This document shows, piece by piece, positions 1 through 10,009 of a stretch of DNA of 64,000 bases (position 1 is the stretch's first letter; each line of letters begins with the position of its first letter). The notes under the pieces were generated by a model. That model made no database searches. It saw nothing but the letters and a program-made list of their open reading frames with translations, and was not told where the DNA came from. This DNA is from VAZQ01 sp046733355. GTDB taxonomy: Bacteria > Pseudomonadota > Alphaproteobacteria > Rhizobiales > Xanthobacteraceae. The position numbers and the translations under genes were made by a program. Where the stretch lies: the NCBI GenBank assembly GCA_046733355.1, contig JBKPOZ010000038.1:1-64000 (forward strand). Reading direction: 5' to 3'.

Positions 1-1
1 G

Positions 2-73
2 CCCCCGGCAGCTGCAGTGCGCCCGCCGCCGCCCGCTGCCGCAAGGCCAGCACAGCCGCAGAAGCGGGGGTGA
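2..73 (+). CDS. Possible 3' end of a proline/alanine-rich protein (partial)
   Basis: One plus-strand frame is open from the left edge to a TGA at 71-73. It would encode a Pro/Ala-rich tail ending in QKRG. Such tails are common in secreted or cell-envelope proteins of this group, but only about 23 codons are visible and the composition is GC-rich enough to be open by chance. If real, the gene is convergent with the cysteine hydrolase and the heptamer array lies between them. Function cannot be assigned. Confidence 0.3.
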   Translation, partial: PPAAAVRPPPPAAARPAQPQKRG

Positions 74-77
74 ATCA

Positions 78-172
78 GATGACGGAGGACCGACGGCAGA
101 GGACGGAAAAAGGATATACGGAGCCGTATGTGTAAAAATCCGTCTTCTGTCATCCGTCCTCTGTCCTCCGAT
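78..172. repeat. Inverted array of degenerate heptamers (copy 1)
   Basis: The left arm has units resembling GACGGAG and GGCAGAG. The right arm has reverse-complement units (CCGTCTT, CTGTCAT, CCGTCCT, CTGTCCT). Between them lies a small AT-rich palindrome, ATACGGAGCCGTAT. The arms can pair imperfectly. The right arm runs into the 3' end of the cysteine hydrolase gene and encodes its last residues (RRTEDG). Related arrays are at 10961-11041 and 61363-61431. Confidence 0.7.
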
Positions 173-893
173 TTAGTTTCCGCCCGTCTTCGATCTTGCG
201 CCTGAACGTTGCGTTATCGATCACCCAGCCGAGACAGCGGGCGACGTTCTGCAGCCCGAATACGTGCAGGTCCTCGCCATACATGCTCGCCACACAATCG
301 CTGAGCACGACTACGCGATAGTTCTTGTTGAATGCCGTGAAACTTGTGTTCAAGACGCACGTATTCGTGTTGATGCCCATCAGGCACACATTCTTCGCGC
401 CCAGGTTCTGCAGGAGCATGTCGAGATCGGTGCCGTAGAAGCAGTCCAGCCGCTTCTTGTTGTCGATCACGAAGTCGCTGTCTTCATAGAGCTCCGGGAT
501 GATCTCGGTCCCGCGACTCCCCTCAATGTTGTGATGCGTGGTGGTGCTGGAGCGGCCGGGAGTGAGGCGGTCCTGCTCGTTGCAGATTTCGGCGACCGCG
601 CGCCAGAAGGGCTGGCTCATGCTCTCGCTGCCGAGGCCCGGGATCATGCGATAGGTGAGCACCACGTGGATGACGGACACCCCGTGCGCGCGCGACAAGT
701 CAAGCGCCTCGCGTGCGGCGCCGATCACGCGCTTTGCGTCCTCGGTCGTGGTGGGCATCGTCGCCACTTCCATGTCGAGGTGGCCGCGGTGCATGTCGAC
801 CGTCACGATCGCCGTCTGGCGCGGATCGAGCACGAGGGCCTGCTCGAGCCTGGCGATCATCTCCGATCTATCGGTGATTTCGATGATTGGCAT
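150..893 (-). CDS. Cysteine hydrolase, isochorismatase-like family
   Basis: This 247-residue protein belongs to the isochorismatase-like cysteine hydrolases, which cleave amide, imide or vinyl-ether bonds in small metabolites. The catalytic triad is visible: Asp near residue 33 in TVDMHRGHLD, Lys near 147 in NKKRLDCFYGTDL and the nucleophile Cys near 179 in GINTNTCVLNTSF. The chosen ATG at 893 is preceded by GAGGATAGCC, a better start than the more distal in-frame codon at 923. The extreme C-terminus (RRTEDG) is encoded by the heptamer array and is probably not conserved. The substrate cannot be told from sequence; N-carbamoyl or hydantoin-type amides and isochorismate are possibilities. Confidence 0.85.
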   Translation of the reverse strand: MPIIEITDRSEMIARLEQALVLDPRQTAIVTVDMHRGHLDMEVATMPTTTEDAKRVIGAAREALDLSRAHGVSVIHVVLTYRMIPGLGSESMSQPFWRAVAEICNEQDRLTPGRSSTTTHHNIEGSRGTEIIPELYEDSDFVIDNKKRLDCFYGTDLDMLLQNLGAKNVCLMGINTNTCVLNTSFTAFNKNYRVVVLSDCVASMYGEDLHVFGLQNVARCLGWVIDNATFRRKIEDGRKLNRRTEDG

Positions 894-925
894 GGCTATC
901 CTCAGTTCCGATGATCGGTGCAATC

Positions 926-996
926 GTAGCCCGAATGGAGCGCACGCAACATCCGGGATCCGGCTCCCGGGTTTCGCTACGCTTGATCCGGGCTCG
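926..996. repeat. REP-like palindromic element, 'tagcccg...cgggct' family
   Basis: This imperfect palindrome begins GTAGCCCG and ends CCGGGCTCGC, with an inner ATCCGGGATCCGGCTCCCGG segment. A second copy with the same outline lies at 20994-21066. It occupies most of the gap between the divergently transcribed cysteine hydrolase and SDR genes, so any promoters there must overlap it. Confidence 0.65.
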
Positions 997-1025
997 CGAC
1001 GCCATAAAGGGCAGGAGGGCAGGGG

Positions 1026-1796
1026 ATGCCGAAGACACCGGGCTATTTCAGAAACAAGACCATTATCGTAACGGGGGCCGGCAGCGGAATCGGTAAGGCG
1101 AGCGCGCTGATTTTCGCGCGCGAGGAGGCGAATGTCGTATGCGCCGACATCGACAGCGATGCGGTTGAGCGTTTAGCCGAGCAGATCCGCACCGCAAACG
1201 GTGCTGCGCTGGCGCTGCCGACCGATGTCACGTCACGCCCGCAGGTCGAGCGCATGGTTTCACAGTCCATCCAGCGCTTCGGCAAGGTGCAGTTCCTTTT
1301 CAACTCCGCCGGGGCCGCGCTGCGGCGCTGCAAATTCCTCGACATTGACGATGCGCTCTTCGAAAACACTTTCGCGCTGAACGTCAAAGGAACGTTCTAC
1401 TGCATGCAGGCGGTCCTGCCGCACATGCTGGAAAACGGCCATGGCGTGATCGTGAACGTCGCGAGCATGGCACACCGGCGGGGCGGGCCGGGGAGCTCCG
1501 TGCACTACTCCGCAGCAAAGGGTGCGGTCGTCTCCATGACGCTCGGCGTTGCCCGCGAATTCGCAGATCGTGGAATTCGCTGCCTGTCCATTTCGCCCGG
1601 CCCCATCCGCACGCCGTTCCAGGCTGCGGCACAGACCTCGCCCGAGCTGTTACGGCGGTTTCTCGAGGACGTGCCGATGAAACGCTTCGGCGAGCCGGAG
1701 GAGATCGGCGAGCTGGTGCTGTTCATGTGCTCGGATGCCTGCGGCTTCATGACCGCCGACACCGTCTATGTAAACGGCGGCGGCGGTTGGCGATGA
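1026..1796 (+). CDS. Short-chain dehydrogenase/reductase (SDR) family oxidoreductase
   Basis: This 256-residue classical SDR is an NAD(P)-dependent oxidoreductase acting on a hydroxyl or carbonyl group. It has the nucleotide-binding motif TGAGSGIG at residues 16-23, an acidic residue at the end of the second strand (VCADID) that suggests NAD over NADP, the NSAG segment, and the Ser-Tyr-Lys centre with YSAAK at 161-165. The late SPGPIRTPF segment is also typical. The ATG follows AGGAGGGCAGGGG. The gene stands alone, divergent from the cysteine hydrolase, and its substrate is unknown. Confidence 0.88.
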   Translation: MPKTPGYFRNKTIIVTGAGSGIGKASALIFAREEANVVCADIDSDAVERLAEQIRTANGAALALPTDVTSRPQVERMVSQSIQRFGKVQFLFNSAGAALRRCKFLDIDDALFENTFALNVKGTFYCMQAVLPHMLENGHGVIVNVASMAHRRGGPGSSVHYSAAKGAVVSMTLGVAREFADRGIRCLSISPGPIRTPFQAAAQTSPELLRRFLEDVPMKRFGEPEEIGELVLFMCSDACGFMTADTVYVNGGGGWR

Positions 1797-1845
1797 GCTT
1801 CACCGATACGCGCTAATCCAAATGAAGGTATGCGGGCTTGCTTTC

Positions 1846-1952
1846 GTCATGCGCGGGAAGGCCTGCGCAGACCGCCTAAGCTTGTCTGCGTACCCGCGCA
1901 TCGATCCATTTTGCAAGAAGTGGATTGCCGGGTCAAACCCGGCAATGACCGC
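1846..1952. repeat. Intergenic palindromic repeat with ATTGCCGGGT arm
   Basis: Two nested inverted repeats are visible: CATGCGCGGG near 1851 with CCCGCGCATC near 1895, and the tight hairpin ATTGCCGGGTCAAACCCGGCAAT at 1924-1946 (a 10-base arm). A close relative of the second hairpin is at 35325-35348. Such elements are common between genes in Bradyrhizobium-type genomes. It lies in the convergent gap after the SDR gene and could also act as a transcription barrier. Confidence 0.65.
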
Positions 1953-1973
1953 AGAGATTCATCTCAAGTTAAA

Positions 1974-2180
1974 TCAGCGGCGCTTCTTTTTGGAGGAGCG
2001 GCGATGGCCGAGGGACAGGCCCATGCTGAACGCTTTCTGGCGCAGCGCGCCGGCCGTGCGCTTCATGCTCCGCACGACCGTGTTGATCGGCGACTTGTTC
2101 TTTGAGTGACCTCTAAGCTCACGCTCGTCTTCCCTGGTCCACGCTCGTCGCACGACACGCCTTTTTGCCTTCCTGGCCAT
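1974..2180 (-). CDS. Small basic DNA-binding-like protein (Myb/SANT-like)
   Basis: This 68-residue protein is very rich in Lys and Arg at both ends. Its centre has the pattern RRAWTREDERELRGHSKNKSP followed by KRTAGALRQKA, which resembles the Myb/SANT-like tri-helical fold of short proteins widespread in Rhizobiales. The ATG at 2180 has GGAGAGAAAGATT upstream; a longer frame to 2327 has no such support. The charge suggests nucleic-acid binding, but no target is known. Family placement is from recall of similar small proteins. Confidence 0.75.
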   Translation of the reverse strand: MARKAKRRVVRRAWTREDERELRGHSKNKSPINTVVRSMKRTAGALRQKAFSMGLSLGHRRSSKKKRR

Positions 2181-2462
2181 AATCTTTCTCTCCATGGTTC
2201 GCGTGCGCTCACAGCCGCACCGACCGTCTTCTCCTACAACGCTCTGTCTGATTTTACTAGATGTTTGATCAGCACGCCATGCATAGCACATGTTATCATT
2301 TCGACAAGTATTTTGGCCGCTCAGCATTTATTTTTTCATAATCCGGGCTGTTCAGCGAGGCTCAACAACCAGAATGGAGGCAAAGTGTCAGCACGAAGGC
2401 GGGCCACACCCGATGCGTGTGTGTGACGGCGGTGTCCCGCGGCGTGGGTGCGATCAAGCTCA
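2181..2462. other. Intergenic region, nothing recognised
   Basis: About 280 bases lie upstream of the small basic protein gene and downstream of the malic enzyme gene, both on the minus strand. It has an AT-rich stretch near 2290-2345, unusual for this window and a plausible site for the small gene's promoter. No RNA gene or clear hairpin was seen. Confidence 0.4.
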
Positions 2463-4166
2463 TCAGTGATGGGTCCGATAGTAAGCGCGATACACCGGCG
2501 TCCACATCTTCGTGCGAATCAGTGATGCCAGCTCTCCCTTGTCACTGCGTTCCGCCAGTCCGTCCTTCTGCGCTTCCAGTGCTACGGCGACCGCAACATG
2601 ATAGGAAACGTCCCGCAAGTTGGTGACCGGCGGCAAGAGATTGGCTTTTGCATTCGTTCTGCTCGGCGACAAGGACGCAAGCGCCCGCGCCGCGGCCATC
2701 AGCATGTTGTCGCTGATGCGGCGGGCGCGTGCCGCGATGCTGCCGAGGCCGATGCCGGGAAACACGTAGGCATTGTTGGTCTGGTCGACGCGAACGCTCC
2801 CGCCATCTCTCTGTACGGGCGGGAAGGGGCTGCCGGTGCCGATGACTGCCTGACCATCCGTCCAGGACATCAGATCGTCCGGAGTAGCTTCCGAACGGGA
2901 CGTCGGATTTGATAAGGGGAATATGATCGGTCGCGGTGTGTGGGCTGCCATGGTGCGCACCACCTGTTCGGTGAAAGCGCCCGGCTGACCGGACACGCCG
3001 ATCAGCACGGTTGGGCGCGCATTGACGGCCACGTCGCCGAGCCCGATCCGATCCGGGTGTTGCAGGGTCCATGCGGAAACCGCCGCGCGGGGCTGCGCAA
3101 ACGGCCTCTGGAAGTCCAGAACGGCATCCATTCCCTGCACCAGCAGGCCCGGGCGATCGATCAAATAAAATCTCGATCTCGCTTCCTGCTCGGAAAGGCC
3201 GTCCGCCAGCATGGCCTTGAGCAGGAGCGAGCTGATGCCGATCCCCGCAGAGCCGGCACCGAGCACGGCAATCCGGTGATCCTTCAGGGGAATGCCTGTG
3301 ACGTTCACTGCCGCAAGCAGCGTCCCCGCAGTCACCACGGCGGTGCCCTGAATGTCGTCGTTGAAGGTGCAAAGGCGGTCACGATATCGCGCCAGTAAGC
3401 GGGTGGCATTGGCGAGCGCGAAATCCTCCCATTGCAGGAGCACGTGCGGCCAGCGCTCCATCACCGCATTCACGAAGGCTTCGATCAGCTCGTCATACGC
3501 GGCCCCGCGTACCCGTTCGTGGCGCCAGCCGACATAAAGCGGATCGCCCAGCCGGTCCGCGTTGTCCGTGCCGACATCGAGCATGATGGGCAAGGTCGTC
3601 GCCGGATGCAGTCCTCCGCAGGCCGAATACAGCGCGAGCTTGCCGATCGGAATGCCCATGCCGCCGGCGCCCTGGTCACCCAGGCCCAGAATGCGCTCAC
3701 CGTCCGTCACGACGATTGCCTCGACATCATCGAAGCGCGGATTGGCAAGAATCGCCTTCATGCGATCCGTATGCGGCATGCTGAGGAAAATGCCGCGCGG
3801 CTTGCGGAAGCTCTGACTGAATTCCTCGCAGCCGCGGCCCACCGCGGGCGTGTAGACGATCGGCAGCATCCCTTGGAGATCACGCAGGAGCACGGCATAG
3901 AACAGCGTTTCATTCGAGTCCTGCAGCTCGCGCAGAAAGATATAGCGCGCGATCTCATCCGGCAGGCGCCGGAACGCCTCCATGCGGCGGGACACCTGTT
4001 CGTCGAGCGTTGCTACATTGGGTGGAAGAAGCCCGTGCAGCTCGAACGTGTCGCGCTCCTCCTCACTGAACGCAGTTCCCTTGTTGAGGAGCGGATCATT
4101 GAGCAGCTGATATCCGAAAAGCGGCGTCTCAATGACCGGTATTCCGCCCTGTATGCGTTCGAGCAT
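2463..4166 (-). CDS. maeA: NAD-dependent malic enzyme
   Basis: This 567-residue enzyme matches the large bacterial NAD-malic enzymes (E. coli MaeA/SfcA, 565 residues), which decarboxylate malate to pyruvate and make NADH. Visible features are the N-terminal PLLNKG and FELHGLLPP segments, YTPAVGRGC, the metal and substrate region VVTDGERILGLGDQGAGGMGI with its basic residue in GKLALY, the ALQWEDFA-like stretch, and the NAD fold GAGSAGIGI. The ATG at 4166 is preceded by GGAGTCGCGCC and gives the usual family length; an in-frame ATG at 4205 adds 13 residues and lacks a good ribosome binding site. The gene is divergent from the small gene at 4290. Confidence 0.92.
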   Translation of the reverse strand: MLERIQGGIPVIETPLFGYQLLNDPLLNKGTAFSEEERDTFELHGLLPPNVATLDEQVSRRMEAFRRLPDEIARYIFLRELQDSNETLFYAVLLRDLQGMLPIVYTPAVGRGCEEFSQSFRKPRGIFLSMPHTDRMKAILANPRFDDVEAIVVTDGERILGLGDQGAGGMGIPIGKLALYSACGGLHPATTLPIMLDVGTDNADRLGDPLYVGWRHERVRGAAYDELIEAFVNAVMERWPHVLLQWEDFALANATRLLARYRDRLCTFNDDIQGTAVVTAGTLLAAVNVTGIPLKDHRIAVLGAGSAGIGISSLLLKAMLADGLSEQEARSRFYLIDRPGLLVQGMDAVLDFQRPFAQPRAAVSAWTLQHPDRIGLGDVAVNARPTVLIGVSGQPGAFTEQVVRTMAAHTPRPIIFPLSNPTSRSEATPDDLMSWTDGQAVIGTGSPFPPVQRDGGSVRVDQTNNAYVFPGIGLGSIAARARRISDNMLMAAARALASLSPSRTNAKANLLPPVTNLRDVSYHVAVAVALEAQKDGLAERSDKGELASLIRTKMWTPVYRAYYRTHH

Positions 4167-4289
4167 GGCGCGACTCCGAACTCGGGTCCAATTTTGTTTG
4201 ATCATAGAGCATTAACCATTTGGCTGCTATTGTGCAAAACTCGTGACGGTTTTTCGAAAAACTTTACCGATCGGGCGCTTACTCCGCGC

Positions 4290-4469
4290 ATGAGCATCGA
4301 GGAACTGCGAAGACGTGCGGCCAATTGCCTGCGTTGGGCGCAGCAAGCCGCCAACGAAAGAACGAAAGCGCTATGGCTCAGCATGGCGCAGATCTGGCTC
4401 GATCGCGCCGAAAGACTGCGCGCAACGGCGGCCCCGCAACACGTGCCTGTTCGCGTCGATCGCCGCTGA
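4290..4469 (+). CDS. Small helical protein of a Bradyrhizobiaceae-type family
   Basis: This 59-residue protein is predicted to be all helical. It has the pattern IEELRRRAANCLRWAQQA followed by LWLSMAQIWLDRAERLR, which recalls a large family of short Rhizobiales proteins of unknown function with spaced Ala-Cys-Leu and a terminal 'MA..W..LA' motif. The upstream sequence has no strong ribosome binding site, so the start is uncertain. It lies divergent from malic enzyme. Confidence 0.55.
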   Translation: MSIEELRRRAANCLRWAQQAANERTKALWLSMAQIWLDRAERLRATAAPQHVPVRVDRR

Positions 4470-4479
4470 GCCGTAGAGC

Positions 4480-4560
4480 CGTAGGATGGGTTGAGCGAAA
4501 GCGAAACCCATCGCGACCACACACCTTGATGGGTCTCGCTGCGCTCGACCCATCCTACGA
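4480..4560. repeat. REP-like hairpin, 'gtaggatgggt' family
   Basis: Outer arms CGTAGGATGGGT and ACCCATCCTACGA pair almost perfectly, and inner parts read GAGCGAAAGCGAAACCCAT and GATGGGTCTCGCTGCGCTC. This is a common repeat between genes in Bradyrhizobium-related genomes. It lies exactly in the convergent gap between the small helical protein gene and the alcohol dehydrogenase gene, where it may also end transcription. Confidence 0.75.
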
Positions 4561-4567
4561 CTCCCGT

Positions 4568-5671
4568 TCAATATGGCATGCGCAGGACGGGCTTGATCGT
4601 CCTGCCGGTCGATGAATCCTCCGCGGCGCGGTTGATCTCGGCAAGCGGATAGAACGTCATCATGCGATCGACCGGCATCTTTCCCTGGACCAGTAGGTCG
4701 ACGAGCTGAGGAATGAATTTTTGGGGGATGCTTTCCCCCTGAATGACTCCCCGCACCACGCGGCCGAACTGCAGGAATGGCATCTCCAACCTCGCCTCGG
4801 TCCCCTTACGCGCGCTGCCGAGCAGAACGCATGTGCCGCCCGGCATCAGCGTTGCGACCGCCTCGCGAAACACCTGCGGCTCAGCAGACGTTTCCAGCGT
4901 AAAGCGCGCGCCTTCGCCGGTAAGGTTTCGGATTTCCTGCACCACATCGTCGGTTTGGGTGTGATCGATGGCATGCGTGGCACCGAGCTCGCGCGCGAGC
5001 GCAAGCCTTTGCGCGCGGATGTCGACAGCAATGATGGGATCGCATCCGCAGATCTTCGCAGCCATAAGGCCCGACAAACCGACGGCGCCCGTACCGAACA
5101 CGACGAAAGCATCGCCGGGCTGCGGCCGCATGGAATTGAACACGGCTCCAGCGCCGGTCTGCCCACTGCAGGCGAAAGGACCGAGCAGCTCCAGCGGAGC
5201 GTCCTTTCTCACCTTTACCGCAAACCGCTCGTTGGCGATGGCGTAGGTCGCGAAGGACGATTGCTGAAAGAATGCGCTGTACACGGGCGCGCCGTTCTGC
5301 CGCATCAGCGTCGATCCGTCGAGGCGAGTGCCCCGCATTTTCAGATCGAAGTTACGCAGGCAATGGGATTGCATTTGCCGCCGGCAATTGGCGCAGGCGC
5401 CGCACCAGGGATAGGAGATCACGACGTGATCGCCGGGAGCGAAGGCGGTGACCGACTGGCCTACGGCTGCGACAATGCCGGCGCCCTCGTGTCCGAACAC
5501 GGCAGGAAGCGGCGTGTTGTAATAGCCGTCTCGCCCATGCTGGTCCGTCTGACACATGCCGCAGGCGACGATCTGCACCAGGAGTTCGTCGGTCCGGGGA
5601 TCGGCGAGCTCCACCTGCTCGATGGTGAACGGCGCAAATCTTTGCCGCGCCACCGCCGCCGTAATCTGCAT
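4568..5671 (-). CDS. Zinc-dependent alcohol dehydrogenase (aryl-alcohol / class III-like)
   Basis: This 367-residue medium-chain dehydrogenase oxidises an alcohol to an aldehyde using NAD(P). The catalytic zinc ligands are in CGMCQTDQHGRD and GHEGAGIV. The structural-zinc cysteines appear as CGACANCRRQMQSHC, and the cofactor fold is VFGTGAVGLSGL followed by an acidic residue in AVDI, favouring NAD. Similarity is greatest to aryl-alcohol or benzyl-alcohol dehydrogenases. The ATG at 5671 has AGGA upstream and begins 11 bases after the preceding binding-protein gene stops, so the two are co-transcribed. The substrate is probably imported by the adjacent transport system (inference). Confidence 0.85.
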   Translation of the reverse strand: MQITAAVARQRFAPFTIEQVELADPRTDELLVQIVACGMCQTDQHGRDGYYNTPLPAVFGHEGAGIVAAVGQSVTAFAPGDHVVISYPWCGACANCRRQMQSHCLRNFDLKMRGTRLDGSTLMRQNGAPVYSAFFQQSSFATYAIANERFAVKVRKDAPLELLGPFACSGQTGAGAVFNSMRPQPGDAFVVFGTGAVGLSGLMAAKICGCDPIIAVDIRAQRLALARELGATHAIDHTQTDDVVQEIRNLTGEGARFTLETSAEPQVFREAVATLMPGGTCVLLGSARKGTEARLEMPFLQFGRVVRGVIQGESIPQKFIPQLVDLLVQGKMPVDRMMTFYPLAEINRAAEDSSTGRTIKPVLRMPY

Positions 5672-5681
5672 CTGCGCAATC

Positions 5682-6926
5682 CTATTTTGCAAACGGCTGC
5701 TCGAGATCGCCGTCCTTGTACTCGGGCGGATAGACGATCACCTGCCTGTGGCCGGTCAGGTATTGGTCGAGGGCGCTGCCTTGGACGTTCTGAAATTGAA
5801 CCATGAGCACGCGCGCCTTCGCCCACTCGCCGAGCTCATTGAACCTGATCTCGCCCACGATGGTATCGAACGCGTTTGCATGGATGTAGGTCGCGAGCTT
5901 CGCGTCATCGAGGCTGCCGGTGGCTGTGATCGCCTGCTCCAATACTTGCATTGCCGCGTACGCGAACGGTGGCTGATAGAAGCCGAGGGGGTCGACCCCG
6001 GCATCCTTCGCCTGTGCCTGGAATTTTTTCAGGAACTCCTCAATACCGGGAAATTTCATCTTCGCGCTCGGAACATAGAAATGATAGTTCACGACGCGAT
6101 TGGCCTTCTCGCCGAGCTGCGTGATGAGGGAGGCATGTTGCATGCCCACCATGGCGCCGCCGAACAGCTGGGTCCTGACCCGCGTTTCGGTCGCGGCACG
6201 CACCATGCCGACCGAATCGGGCGGATAGGACGCAAGCAGCACGACATCAGGGCTCGCCGCGGCAATGGCCCGCACGATCGGCGTATAATCCACGGTGGCA
6301 GGCGGATAAGTGCGGTCATAGACGATCTGCATCCCGGCCGCCTTGGCATTGATGCGCGCACCGACCAGCACGTTATTGGAGAACTCGGCATCCGCGCCGA
6401 CCAGCGCGACCGTCTTCGGCGCAGGATCAAGCAATTTTGCCACATCGAAAAACGCGGTCGACAGCACGCCTTTCGGGTCGGGTCCGAACGGCGAGTTCTG
6501 GAAATAGCGCGGATACTTGAATTCAGCGTTCGAGCCGAGCGCAAGCAGCACCATCACCATCCTGTTGCGTTCCATGATCAGCGGCATGGCCGCCACGATC
6601 AGATTCGTGGCAGCACCCATGAGGACGTCGACTTTGTCCACGTCGATCAGCTTGGCGTAGATGCGCGGAACAGTGGCTGCATTGGTCTGGTCGTCGTAAT
6701 AGACGAACTTGATCGGGCGACCGAGCACGCCGCCTCTCGCGTTGATCTCTTCCGCCCAAATTTGCTTGGAAAGGAGATGCGCCTTGCCGGAGGAGGCAAG
6801 TCCGCCCGTGAGCGACACGCTGAAGCCGATCTTGATCGGCTCCTGCGCAGCGAGCGAAGTTGCTGCGATAAGCGGCGCAATGATGAGCGCTAAGAGCAGC
6901 GCGCTGCGTGCACGTAACATCCGCAT
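5682..6926 (-). CDS. ABC transporter substrate-binding protein, branched-chain amino acid (Liv) type
   Basis: This 414-residue secreted protein has a signal peptide (MRMLRARSALLLALIIAPLI, cleavage near AAQ) and then the type I periplasmic fold typical of LivK relatives: EPIKIGFSVSLTGGLASSGK, INARGGVLGRPI, VDVLMGAATN and a central FVALVGAD-like strand. Family members bind leucine-type amino acids, amides or aromatic acids. GGGAGGATGCA precedes the ATG. No LivHMGF permease or ATPase genes are nearby; instead it follows a peptide-type transporter, so it is an orphan binding protein or works with a distant transporter. It is linked to the alcohol dehydrogenase downstream. Confidence 0.88.
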   Translation of the reverse strand: MRMLRARSALLLALIIAPLIAATSLAAQEPIKIGFSVSLTGGLASSGKAHLLSKQIWAEEINARGGVLGRPIKFVYYDDQTNAATVPRIYAKLIDVDKVDVLMGAATNLIVAAMPLIMERNRMVMVLLALGSNAEFKYPRYFQNSPFGPDPKGVLSTAFFDVAKLLDPAPKTVALVGADAEFSNNVLVGARINAKAAGMQIVYDRTYPPATVDYTPIVRAIAAASPDVVLLASYPPDSVGMVRAATETRVRTQLFGGAMVGMQHASLITQLGEKANRVVNYHFYVPSAKMKFPGIEEFLKKFQAQAKDAGVDPLGFYQPPFAYAAMQVLEQAITATGSLDDAKLATYIHANAFDTIVGEIRFNELGEWAKARVLMVQFQNVQGSALDQYLTGHRQVIVYPPEYKDGDLEQPFAK

Positions 6927-7087
6927 TGCATCCTCCCGGCCGTCATGCGCGGACTTGTGCCGCGCATCCACGCTGTTGCCTGCATCAAACAAGACGTGGC
7001 AGACCTCGGGCCTGCCTCTGCACTTAACGAGTGCCACAACTCGAGTAAACTCGACTTATGGTGACAAGCACGGGCACGACATGGCCC

Positions 7088-8057
7088 CTAGGCTTCGTGC
7101 AAGTGGCAGGAAACCCAGTGCCGCGGTGCCACCTCCACGAGCGCGGGCGTTTCGGCGCGACAGCGTGCCATGGCCTGTGGACAGCGGGTGTGGAACGCGC
7201 ATCCCGGCGGCGGATTAATCGGACTCGGTACGTCGCCTCCGACATGGCGACGCGGCCGCCGCAGCTTCGGGTTCGGCACCGGCACCGCCGCGAGCAGCGC
7301 CTCGGTGTACGGGTGCAGCGGCTTGAGAAACAGCTCGCGCTTGTCGGCATATTCGACGATTTTGCCGAGATACATCACCGCGATGCGATGGCTGATGTGC
7401 TCAACCACTGCAAGCCCATGGGCGATGAAGACATAGGAGAGCCCCTTCTGCTGCTGCAGGTCCATCATCAAATTGATCACCTGTGCCTGGATGGACACAT
7501 CAAGCGCCGAAACCGGCTCATCGGCGACGATCAGTTTCGGGCTGAGCGCGAGGGCGCGGGCAATGGAAATGCGCTGGCGCTGCCCTCCCGAGAACTCGTG
7601 CGGGAAGCTTTTCATTTGTGCACCACTGAGCCCCACCTGCTGAAACAGGGCGGCCACGCGCGCGGTGCGCTCTTCTCCCCGCGCCAGCCGGTGCACTGAA
7701 AGCGGCTCGCCGACAATGTCGCCTGCGGTCATGCGCGGGTTGAGCGAGGAGAACGGATCCTGAAAGATGATCTGCATCTCGCGCCGGTACGGGCGCAGCT
7801 GCGGCTTGCGCAAATGCGTGATGTCGCGGCCGTCGACTTTGATGGTGCCCCCGGTGGGCTCGATCAGCCGAAGCACGGTGCGCGCAACCGTCGACTTGCC
7901 ACAACCGCTTTCGCCCACAAGTCCGAGCGTCTCGCCGGCATTCACCGAAAAGCTCACGCCGTCGACGGCAAGCACATATGCTTTGGTGCGCCGGATAATC
8001 CCCTTCTTGACAGGGAAATGCTGTTTCAGATCGGCGACTTCGAGAATGGGTAGCGGG

Positions 8058-8086
<29 letters not shown>
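7088..8086 (-). CDS. Peptide-type ABC transporter ATP-binding protein (DppF/OppF-like)
   Basis: This 332-residue ATPase energises a peptide or nickel-type importer. It has Walker A GESGCGKST, Q-loop IFQDPFSSLNP, the signature FSGGQRQRI, Walker B LIVADEPVSALD and the C-terminal oligopeptide-transporter extension with PINPPPGCAFHTRCPQA. The H-loop reads IAHGLAVVEH: the switch His is kept but the usual following Asp is Gly. The ATG at 8086 overlaps the end of the upstream dppD-like gene; a GTG at 8065 is an alternative. It is the last gene of the BCDF set. Confidence 0.87.
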
Positions 8087-9112
<1,026 letters not shown>

Positions 9113-9113
<1 letters not shown>

Positions 9114-10006
9114 CAGCTGCGTTGTCGCGGATCGAGCAGGTCGCGCAGTGCGTCGCCCAAAAGGTTCGTGCCGAATACCGCAAGGCTGATGGCAATCCCC
9201 GGGAAGACGACGAGCCAGGGCGCGGTACGCACGTATTCGGCGGCAGATTGGGAGAGCATACGACCCCAGGACGGATATGGCTCAGGCACCCCGAGGCCCA
9301 GAAAGGACAAGGAGGCCTCGATCAGGATGGCGGAGCCCAGCTGCGCGGTTGCGAGCACGATGAGCGGCGCCAGCGCGTTGGGGAGCACATGGCGCACGGC
9401 AATGCGCGGCTCGCTCATACCTAGCGCCTTGGCGGCCTCGACGAAGGGCAGTTCGCGCAAGGCAAGCGTGCTCGAGCGGATGACACGCGCCACATAGGGA
9501 ACGAGCGGAATGGCAATGGCCGCGATCGTGTTCTGCAGCGAGGGCCCAAGCGCGGCGGCCATGACCAGCGCCAGTACCAGCAGCGGAAGCGCCTGCAGGA
9601 TGTCCATCACGCGCTGCACGGCAAGATCGACCCAGCCGCCAAGATAGCCGGAAGCAAGGCCGACTATTGTACCGAGCCCGCTGCCGAGAAGCGTTGCGCC
9701 AATACCCACCGCAAGCGAGATGCGCGCGCCATAAATGATGCGGCTGTAGACATCGCGGCCGAAGGGATCGACCCCGAGCCAATGTGCGGAGCTGGGCGGG
9801 GCAAGCGAAATGGCCGGATTTGTTGAAAGCGGGTCATAGATGGTGAGGAAATCGGCAAAGACTGCCGCAAACACAAAAAGCCCCATGATTACCGCGCCGG
9901 CCGCGCCCAACGGATAGCGCCGCACCAGATAGCGCAGCCGCGCCCGGCGCCCTTGCGCGAAGGCCCCGGCGCGCATCAGCTCGGCACTGAAATCGATTTC
10001 GGTCAT
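9113..10006 (-). CDS. Peptide-type ABC transporter permease (DppC-like)
   Basis: This 297-residue inner-membrane permease has a cytoplasmic N-terminus with many Arg residues, a first membrane span (GAAGAVIMGLFVFAAVFADFL), the HWLGVDPFGRDVYSRIIYGA segment diagnostic of the DppC/OppC family, and further spans. The coupling motif EAAKALGMSEPRIAVRHVLPNA contacts the ATPases. It starts four bases after the DppB-like gene ends and overlaps the DppD-like gene. Confidence 0.9.
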
Positions 10007-10009
10007 TGT

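Noticed and set aside
3432..4289. Long plus-strand open frame inside the malic enzyme gene
   Set aside because: It is the complement of a clear NAD-malic enzyme. Only its last 59 codons (4290-4469) lie outside and look like a real small protein.
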